Source: Serpula lacrymans var. lacrymans S7.9 (lineage: Eukaryota; Basidiomycota; Agaricomycetes; Boletales; Serpulaceae). Taken from it: a DNA stretch of 64,000 nucleotides. Below the pieces are notes generated by a model. It was not told the origin of the DNA. It saw only the letters and a program-made list of their open reading frames with translations, and did not search any database. Shown one piece after another: positions 56,983 through 64,000 of this stretch. The stretch covers positions 656,507-720,506 of the forward strand of contig NW_006763307.1 of assembly GCF_000218685.1 (NCBI RefSeq), written 5' to 3'. Each line of letters opens with the position of its first letter. Within the stretch, counting starts at the first letter, position 1. Both the position numbers and the translations under genes were made by a program.

Positions 56983-57937
56983 TTATTCATTCTTCGTGTT
57001 TCGGTACTCGTCGACTTCGACCCTTGCTCGCGAGACATGTTTTTCGAGATAACGGCTGTTGAACGGCACTGCCAATGCTGTCGCGACTAAAACAGGAACC
57101 AGGAAGAGTAGCACTGGTAAAACTGAAGCCGGCAAGACTCCCATGTAAAGGGGTTCGAGAATCAAGATGAATGAGATGGGATCGCCAACTGGTGGAGGTA
57201 AACCACCAGATCGAGACAAGTAGGTAGATGGGCTAAGGACGCCGGTATCAGTGAGACGTATGCGAGCATACTTCTGGCGAGTGGTGGTGGAGCCAGCAGA
57301 TGATTTGTGTGGAGACCTGATGGATGTAGTATCGTTATGATCATCTGTCAAGGATCGGCTGGATTCTGTGTATGATTGGCGACTCAACAGAGATTCTGGG
57401 GAATAAATTTGGATGGAAAAATCCGCGGGGGTCTGGAATAATGAAAGAAACATTGATGAAGTTACAGAATGGTGTGATTTAATAACATTGCCTTGAATGA
57501 GGATTAATAAACAGACGTACGGACGCAGGCCATGATAAACGGAGAGTAAAATATGAATAATATCTCCAGCCTTCGTCATCCAGCTGCAGTGTCACCCAAA
57601 GCTCGTGGGGACACGAGAACGGCGCTTGTCCTAGCGAAGAATATGCAGGCTCGCATACTTCATTGAGAGGCGTGTTGAGAGGCGCGGGCTGTACACTCCA
57701 TTGTCCCTCGTTTTGTGCGTAATGCAATAATGGCCTTTTAGTAAGAAAAATGAGGCAGTTAGTAATTAAGAGACTCGGGAAGCAGAAGATGTGCTTTTAC
57801 CAGTTATATGCTGGAAGCTCAGCGCCATTCTCGTCTGAAGCAATGAAATTGATAATCTCCGTGTTCGCAATGGCCGTTTGACATAACAAGGACAGCAGTA
57901 GCAGTGCAAGAATCAAAACGCGGCTGACCTCAAACAT
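56983..57937 (-). CDS. Secretory-pathway membrane protein, possibly Pga1-like
   Basis: Exons 57937-57801, 57734-57521 and 57432-56983 give 266 residues. There is a clear signal peptide (MFEVSRVLILALLLLLSLLC with cleavage near ANTEI, about residue 25). A lumenal beta-rich part contains TEIINFIASDEN, a Cys pair and FTLRLSWPASTPADFSIQIY, followed by a Ser/Thr-rich linker and one strong C-terminal membrane span (LPASVLPVLLFLVPVLVATA, about 220-240) with a short charged cytosolic tail. This layout is like Pga1, the ER subunit that works with the second GPI mannosyltransferase, but sequence evidence is weak and other ER type I proteins are possible. It is an expressed-looking gene with consistent introns. 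Confidence 0.7.
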
Positions 57938-58456
57938 GTAACAGCGTATGGTCCAGATACCGGTTCAAGTGGCGAAGGGGTCCAAGTATTTAACTTGGCT
58001 CGGTTCACTCTTCACTACAAGAAAGCATTCTGCCATATTTAGGGTCCGCGCTAAGCGAGTATGTTTACTATCAGAGGGTACGTATAAATTCATTATGTAG
58101 CCATAGGCAGAAAGAAGTAGCCCGAGGGAATTATAAGACAAAACCTGAAGTTAAGGAGAGTTACGGTCAACTCAAGTGCCAGTGATAAGCAAAAGTATGG
58201 ACCGGTAAAGCGAAAACAACTGAATTGGAGATCAAATGCCACAGGCATCAATTCCACATGCTATCCTGAAGGCAGGCGGACAAGAAGGGGACGAGATCGA
58301 AAAAGGAACGTTGATCTTGACAGAATGGAAAGTTTGACAGACATCATGAAACGTGCACGTTAAACAGTGGAAAATAGTAAGGTAAAAGAGTAGCCTGAAG
58401 GAATGAACTGAAGGCCTCGTGTAAAGCGCGATGCGTGATGACCCTCCTTCACATGC
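57938..58456. other. Intergenic, promoter of the membrane-protein gene
   Basis: No gene recognised between the membrane-protein start and the 3' end of the zinc-finger gene, both on the minus strand. Confidence 0.4.
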
Positions 58457-59362
58457 TTAATTCATGGTCAATCGTCCCATCTTGCTGAACATATTGTCCA
58501 TAGTGTTTTGAACAGATTTGAACCTCGCCACACCGCACTTTTCGCTCTCGACATGCTGACATAAAGCGCTGAGAGTCACGAACTGCACACGGCAGCTGGT
58601 CAGCGGACACCTGTAAACCTTCTCTCGATGGAATGGGCTGGCCAGATGTTGGTTCAGGGCGTCCAACGACCTGAATTCGGTGTGGCACAAGTAACATTCG
58701 AAGAATGCTCCATTCCAAGCCGCTCTCGTGGCCGTGTATTGCCGTCAAGAGGCGGGCAGGGTTGGTGATGACATTCCCTCTGTCCTGTTCACGAACGTAT
58801 CGATCGACGGTGCGACGGTCTACCCCTGATTGACACTTTCCAGACTCAAGGTGGAGTACGAGAGCAGACTTGGAAACAAATGCTTGTGCACAACCGCGAA
58901 AGGGGCACACCACATCTCTGGGGCGATGGGTGGACGAATTCATATGCTGAGGCGAGATGGTCAGATAGAGGGCTAGATTATGAACAAGTGCATACATACA
59001 GCCTGCAAATTGCTGGCAGACACAAAGAGTCTTTTGCACGATACACAATAATGATGGACCTGACGATTATGCTCATGCAGACCAAAATCATTCTTGAATA
59101 CCTTGTTGCAAGACGGGCAATAGCTATGGTTATCGTGATTGTGATCGATAAGGTCCTCACGGTCTTCAAAGTGCTCATCACAGTATTGGCAATAAGCATG
59201 GTTACGGCTTTGAACGTAGTGCTCTTTGAGACCTGTGCGGGTCGAAAACTCCACTCCACAAGACCAGCAGGGGAAATTGTGATTGTCAGAGTAACGGAGA
59301 TGCTGGCTCAAGGCATGCGCATTAGAGAAGTAACGATCGCAATAGTCGCAGAAGGCCATCAT
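58457..59362 (-). pseudogene. Multi-C2H2 zinc-finger protein gene with an apparent frameshift
   Basis: Exon 1 (59362-59000) encodes a run of C2H2-like fingers: CDYCDRYFSNAHALSQH, CWSCGVEFSTRTGLKEH, CQYCDEHFEDREDLIDH and CPSCNKVFKNDFGLHEH. After a 53-nt intron, exon 2 (from 58946) continues with CPFRGCAQAFVSKSALVLHL and NVITNPARLLT. At about 58745 the coding sense jumps frame. The downstream frame (58744-58457) resumes with YTATRAAWNG, CYLCHTEFRSLDALNQHL and CPLTSCRVQFVTLSALCQHV and ends normally. No GT-AG intron repairs the phase, so either one base is extra here (a real mutation or sequence error) or the gene is dying. If intact it would be a nucleic-acid-binding protein of ~280 residues, common as a multicopy family in mushrooms. 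Confidence 0.7.
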
Positions 59363-59696
59363 GGGCCATGTTCAAGATAGTCGCGTTGTCGGGTATGAAG
59401 TTTTGACTGGCGCTGGTGATAGTTTGCAATGATAACGAGACACAACCGCTGACTGGATTTTCCCGTGAATCTCGCTGCAAGCTAGTTCTCAAGTGCTTCA
59501 AGGGGTATATCTAAGAAGAAATGGTGGCAGGGAGGGAAGGTGTCCGTCGCTGAGTCAATGCAATGGCGCGGCGTCGCGTGATATTCAAATTAGGCGGTGC
59601 ACGGGGTCCAATACGCGTGAATAACGTGACGTCCGTTGTTTTTGTTTCTGCCAATTTCAGCGCGAGTGCATCTTCACCATCACCTTCCAAAGCGAA
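59363..59696. promoter_or_regulatory. Divergent promoter of zinc-finger and centrin genes
   Basis: About 330 bp. A TTTCAG acceptor-like sequence at 59655-59660 hints at a 5'-UTR intron for centrin. Confidence 0.35.
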
Positions 59697-60644
59697 ATGT
59701 ACACCTCATCAGCACAGAAGGCAAAAAGACGCACGCACCCTCGACCAGAACTCACAGATGAGCAAAAGCAGGAGATTAAAGAGGCTTTTGAGCTATTCGA
59801 CACGGATAAGGACGGCTGCGTCGATTATCATGAGCTCAAAGTCGCGATGCGCGCGCTAGGATTCGATATGAAGAAGGCAGAGGTCCTCAAGATTCTGCGA
59901 GATCACGACAAGACAGGTCATGGGTTAATGGACTTTGAAGACTTTGCAAAAATCAGTTGAGTCCAATTGCCTTTTTTGTCTCGTTCAATTATCTCTCCAA
60001 AGCTAGCCTGCCATATTTCCAATATGGAGCATCCCAAATCAAAAAAAGATGACATACCCAAACATGCGTGTCTTTTGACCTTCTATCATACATTTCCAAC
60101 TTGCTTGACAACGCGCCTTGTCCGCCAGACTGACCCGATCTTCCATTGCAGTGAGTGAACGGATCCTGGCTCGTGATCCGATGGACGAAATCCGCCGAGC
60201 CTTCCAGCTATTCGATGACGATAACACTGGGAAAATTAGTCTTCGAAACCTTCGCAGAGTAGCGAAGGAAATAGGCGACCGACTGGAAGATGATGAACTG
60301 TGAGTTGCGCCAGCCTTTTTTTTGACCTTCTTTGTGGAGTTTCGCACAACAATCGATCGAAGCACAGCACCGTGACCCAGTTCGACGTTTTCGAGCACAG
60401 TCATACTGTCACGCACCTTTCCCTTTTTGCGACACTTTTTGTTCACCGCTATTCATCGATAAAAATGGCTTTTTCCTATCCGTGTGCCCCCCATGTCATG
60501 TCAATACTGATGCCCTTTTTTTTCTTTCTGTTTCTTTTTTTACCAATTTACCCTAGACAAGCCATGATCGATGAATTTGATCTTGACCAGGATGGAGAAA
60601 TTAATGAGCAAGAATTTTTTGCTATCATGACCGACGATGCATAG
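59697..60644 (+). CDS. CDC31: Centrin (Cdc31-type EF-hand protein)
   Basis: Exons 59697-59955, 60152-60299 and 60557-60644 give 164 residues, the usual length. Four EF-hand regions follow a short basic N-terminus ([18 protein letters not shown]). Loops: [12 protein letters not shown] (about 41-52), [14 protein letters not shown] (about 76-89, one residue too long for a canonical loop), [12 protein letters not shown] (about 114-125, weak) and [12 protein letters not shown] (about 149-160). Family knowledge: centrin acts in spindle pole body duplication, and in yeast also with the nuclear pore TREX-2 complex and nucleotide-excision repair. Loops 1 and 4 look competent for calcium. Introns of about 200 and 260 nt are long for this window and pyrimidine-rich. 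Confidence 0.95.
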
Positions 60645-62257
60645 CCCCTCCGGGCCGTACCCATGACCTCGTTAAATCCCTCTCGCCTTCCCTTTTCGTC
60701 GCCGTACGCCCCATAGAGTCTCCTTGAATTTCTTACTATCTATCGTCGTTCGCATCCCCCTGCTATTCTATTCAGCCACACCTCTCGTCGTGCCTTTTTC
60801 CGGCTGTCCTATCCCGTAAGCATACATGAACCCCTCTCTTTTTGTGTGAAAGAGACTGAATAGCCCTGTCACCGGTTGTAGATGTATTCCATTAGCTTAT
60901 CATCTCTCGTCATTTGTAATCATACTACTACGACATTCTGACAAAAGAAACAAGGGCGCATTTGAGCAAGTCACAAGCTCGTGATAAGATTTTTTTCTGT
61001 TCTCGCTCTTAGCTGTAATAGCCGAGAACTGGCCAATATCCGCCGTTCCATAGTATCGATCGATCGATCATTTCTCAGCTGGAAGGATCCACGGACCAGA
61101 GAAACAAGAGCTGTCAGCTGGGAGCCTGTCCATCGTTTGAAATAATGACACCGATATCATATGCCATGCCGACACACTCATACCATAGCTACATACGTAG
61201 GAAATACAGCCTTTGTAAGACTGGAATGAAAACCAATCTTGGACACAGAAAAGAAAAAACCCCTAATAAAACCAGAAACCCATAACATACTTTACAAGCA
61301 TAACGTACTTTCATACGCTACAGCTTACATTGCGCAGTTACAATGTGTGAGACAACAAGATAGAGAAAAAGGAAAATAGCCGTCCGTGACTGTCCCAATG
61401 CGAAAAAGTGAAGTTACAAGGTAAACCCTATGAGGAGGGATTGATTGCGGGATAGAATACAGCGTGAGGGCATCAGAGAGTCGTAGGGGTTCGTGATGGA
61501 GATGGAAGACCTGATAGGTTTGTTAATTTCCGCGACGAGACGCACCAAGACGCCAAAAGGAAAAGGCAAGCCGCCGCAGATACCCAGTCACATCTACCGA
61601 ACAGGAAAAGCGGTGTCCAGCTATACCATGTCGGGACCGAGCAAGAGCCACTGTGCGCGCCACAAAGGAAAAAGAGTCGTCGTCAGAGTCACAACCAGAA
61701 GAGGTACAGCGCAGCAGTGATGGTGGCCGCCGAGATGGCAGAAATAGCACGGATGATGGGTAATATGATCTTGGGCGACGGCGGTGAAAAGCATGGAGAG
61801 AAGTCGTTGGAATGATGTGTCATGAGAACGGTGATGGGACAACAGCGGTTACATAGACCATAGGAATATCCCTAATACCATGCATGAAGGTATGAGGAAG
61901 CAGTGCACAGGCGCGCGCTTACTCGCTGCGGGACAGGTCCAGGATGAATTCGGGCGCTACGGTGAGAGACGAGCGGTAAAACGAATAAGACAGAATATAC
62001 ACAAGTCCATGAAAACGACAAAAAAAGAATAAAGGATGGACATAGAGAGGGGTGCGATAGCATAAACGTGGCAGAACGAGAGATGGGTTACGTCTAGCGT
62101 AATATTTAGAAAAAACAGCGGAAAGAATCGGTAAAGGCTCCTAACTCGTCCCGTCACCGCAGAGGCATTGTTCTTGATGAAAGGGTGGTAAGGATCTTAC
62201 CGTCGCTGCAGGAAATGATAGTGCGAACCTGCGCACATCATATCGAACATCTGATCT
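60645..62257. other. Long convergent intergenic region
   Basis: About 1.6 kb between the 3' ends of centrin (+) and the transcription factor (-). It contains ATCGATCGATCGATC near 61055-61070. Short open frames at about 61490-61840 have no motif or splice support. Long 3' UTRs or non-coding RNA are possible but unsupported. Confidence 0.4.
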
Positions 62258-64000
62258 TCACCATGACCTTTCAGCGACCTTATCTTTCATCTTGGGATAA
62301 TCTTTGTGCACCCTCATATGCTGCCCGAGGTTATCGTGCCGACTGAAGTCCTTTCCGCACCCCGGGTAAGGACACTTATGCGCTATTAAATCAACAAAGT
62401 CATATCGTCAATGAAAAAGTGATAATATGAGCGGATAATAAACTCACGTTTCTCATTTGTGTGTATACTTCTCACATGCCGTTTGAGATGTTCGCCCCTT
62501 GCAAATAGCTTGCCACAGCCAGAGACTTGACATGCAAACATCCGGCCGTTGAGAGCACTTTCGCTGGGACGCACGTGCACGCCTCGAACATTGCTATGAG
62601 AAGTGCCGCTGAGAGTAGTCACTGTAGGCACACGCCGTCCTCTCGATTTCTTTGTCAAGTTAGGCACTGGAACTGGCACCGGCAAAGAGTTGGAGTGCCT
62701 CCGCGGCTTCTTCGACGATGGTGAAGTAGGCGAGAGCATGGATGGCGAGCCTACAGGGGATTCCGATGCAAACTTGTCAGCATGTTGAGCGTACGCGGTC
62801 GCGTATGGGTTGTAGCGCGGCGACTTGGCGTTCGTGGACGACCGTGGACGTAAATGTCGATTGCTCTGTGACGTTGTTCGCCTACGACCGTGGGGAAGAA
62901 ATTCAGAGTCGTCATCCTCGTCGCCATCATCGCCCTCGCGATATTCATACTCGTCGTCACCAGCAATTTCTTCTTCGCCTTCGGCGTCTTCATCATCTCC
63001 TTCAGCGTCACGCTCATGATCAGATTCCACGGCGGCCGCCGACACGTTGGGCCTGCCATGCGGCTCTGGCCATCCAATCTCCTCCTCGCTCTTGACAGGC
63101 CTCTTGTCGCGTTCCGCACTACTGCCACTGAGCGTGCCACCGGCGTCTTCTTCTGGCTCATCTTCCTGCAGCTCTCTATATGCTAATATGGGCGATACCT
63201 CCGCTGGTCTCACCGTTCTTTGTTGCGGTAGCTCTTGCGTTTGCACTCTCAGCTGCGCTCTTTCCTGACCCTGACACGTGCCATGACAAGCGTCCATAAT
63301 GGATGACCCCAGATACGCAGGATGTCGCGAAACAGGCGCCGGCGACATTGCCATGCCCATGGCGGAAAGCTGTGCGTTTTGACCCTGGCCGTATCGCAAT
63401 GAAGCTTGGAAGTCTGACTGCGAGTGGGACTGGGTCATCGGTCCCGCTGAAGCATGATGCTGATAAGTGCCAACATCAGACGTGGAAGGGCTGGGGTTGT
63501 GCAGGCCCATATCAAATAGAGCACTGTATGCCTGCATACCGCCATTAACGTTGGGCTCCGTTGCAGACGGAGTGTATATATTGAGGTCTGGACGGATTGG
63601 CACATGAAGGTCGCCTTCATGTTTGATATGCATAGCCTGGGCAAAACGCTGATGGATGTGCTGCGGGGACACGGCCGAGCGAGGTGGAGAGATGGACGAA
63701 TAGGAAGCAGAGATGGCTTCGCCTGGGTAGGTTAGATCCAACTCATCGAGTTCATTCCGGTAAGAGGTGGGTGCACTTGAGGACGCCATGGGGAGATTAG
63801 CAGTAGCGGTAGAGGAAGGATCATACATTGAACTGCCATACGGGTGAGATCCAGTATCGCGGCGCTGGGAAAGCTGCGGTGGAGAATAGGATGGTTGAAA
63901 TTTCTTTGTACCGTAGCACCACTGCATGGACATGGGCACTGAGACTGAGACAGGGATTTGTGCCGCGAGAGATGGGTCGTAAATATCTGGATTCTCTGTG
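62258..64000 (-). CDS. Msn2-like C2H2 transcription factor, 5' end beyond the window
   Basis: The frame is open to the right edge. Exon (64000-62458) and last exon (62382-62258, stop TGA) are joined by a 75-nt intron inside the finger pair. The ~510-residue upstream part is Ser/Pro/Gln-rich and disordered with a long acidic block (DDEDAEGEEEIAGDDEYEYR, about 62905-63000), plausible for activation. A basic Pro/Ser region (KKPRRHSNSLPVPVPVP) and two tandem C2H2 fingers follow: CQVSGCGKLFARGEHLKRHV, the linker TNEKPHK made across the splice junction, and CPYPGCGKDFSRHDNLGQHM. The GEHLKRH/RHDNLGQH pair resembles the Msn2/Msn4 stress-response fingers that bind AGGGG, so a stress regulator is likely, though other targets are possible. 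The protein ends KDKVAERSW. Confidence 0.85.

Noticed and set aside
61493..61842. Short frames on both strands in the long convergent intergenic region
   Set aside because: No domain, no splice signals and no preferred strand.

Overview
The window is eukaryotic and looks like a basidiomycete (mushroom-type) fungus. Genes are split by many GT-AG introns of about 50-80 nt. The proteins are of fungal type: a division-2 chitin synthase, a Whi2-like BTB protein, a peroxisomal-type copper amine oxidase and centrin. The repeat load consists of Ty1/copia elements and chromodomain-bearing Ty3/gypsy elements.

Left third (1-9013): a decayed RecQ-like helicase open to the left edge, then copy A of an unclassified ~3.6 kb repeat, an 18-base G run, part of a coiled-coil gene and a two-exon PaiB-like FMN-binding protein gene. 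Repeat copy B begins at about 6696.

Middle (9014-35127): copy B is split by a stack of nested retrotransposons. A copia element (copia-A) sits in copy B. Gypsy-1 sits in copia-A with target duplication GGTTC. Gypsy-2 sits in the 3' LTR of copia-A with target duplication AGATC. A solo LTR sits in gypsy-2 pol with target duplication TGAAG, and an unknown ~1.8 kb element sits in its chromodomain. After gypsy-1 inserted, a segment running from its gag into the 3' LTR of copia-A was inverted, so the two gypsy-1 LTRs are now in opposite orientation and the copia reverse transcriptase reads backwards. A short piece of gag was re-inverted. To the right lie a truncated second copia (copia-B) holding a solo LTR (AGTTT), two tRNA-like sequences, a further solo LTR (TTATA) and AT-rich DNA.

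Right part (35128-64000): copy C of the repeat, then a compact gene-dense block. From left to right: chitin synthase (+), Whi2-like BTB protein (+), Tma22/DENR (+), Lto1 (+), copper amine oxidase (-), DUF3140-type protein (+), conserved unknown protein (+), signal-anchored membrane protein (-), multi-C2H2 protein with a frameshift (-), centrin (+) and an Msn2-like C2H2 transcription factor running off the right edge (-). They are ordinary housekeeping, cell-wall and regulatory genes and do not form a pathway cluster. The exon models come from reading frames, splice signals and family motifs, and phases were checked by arithmetic.

No CRISPR array, rRNA or convincing functional tRNA gene was seen. 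The most unusual content is the nested, internally inverted transposon stack and the uncharacterised pieces inside it.
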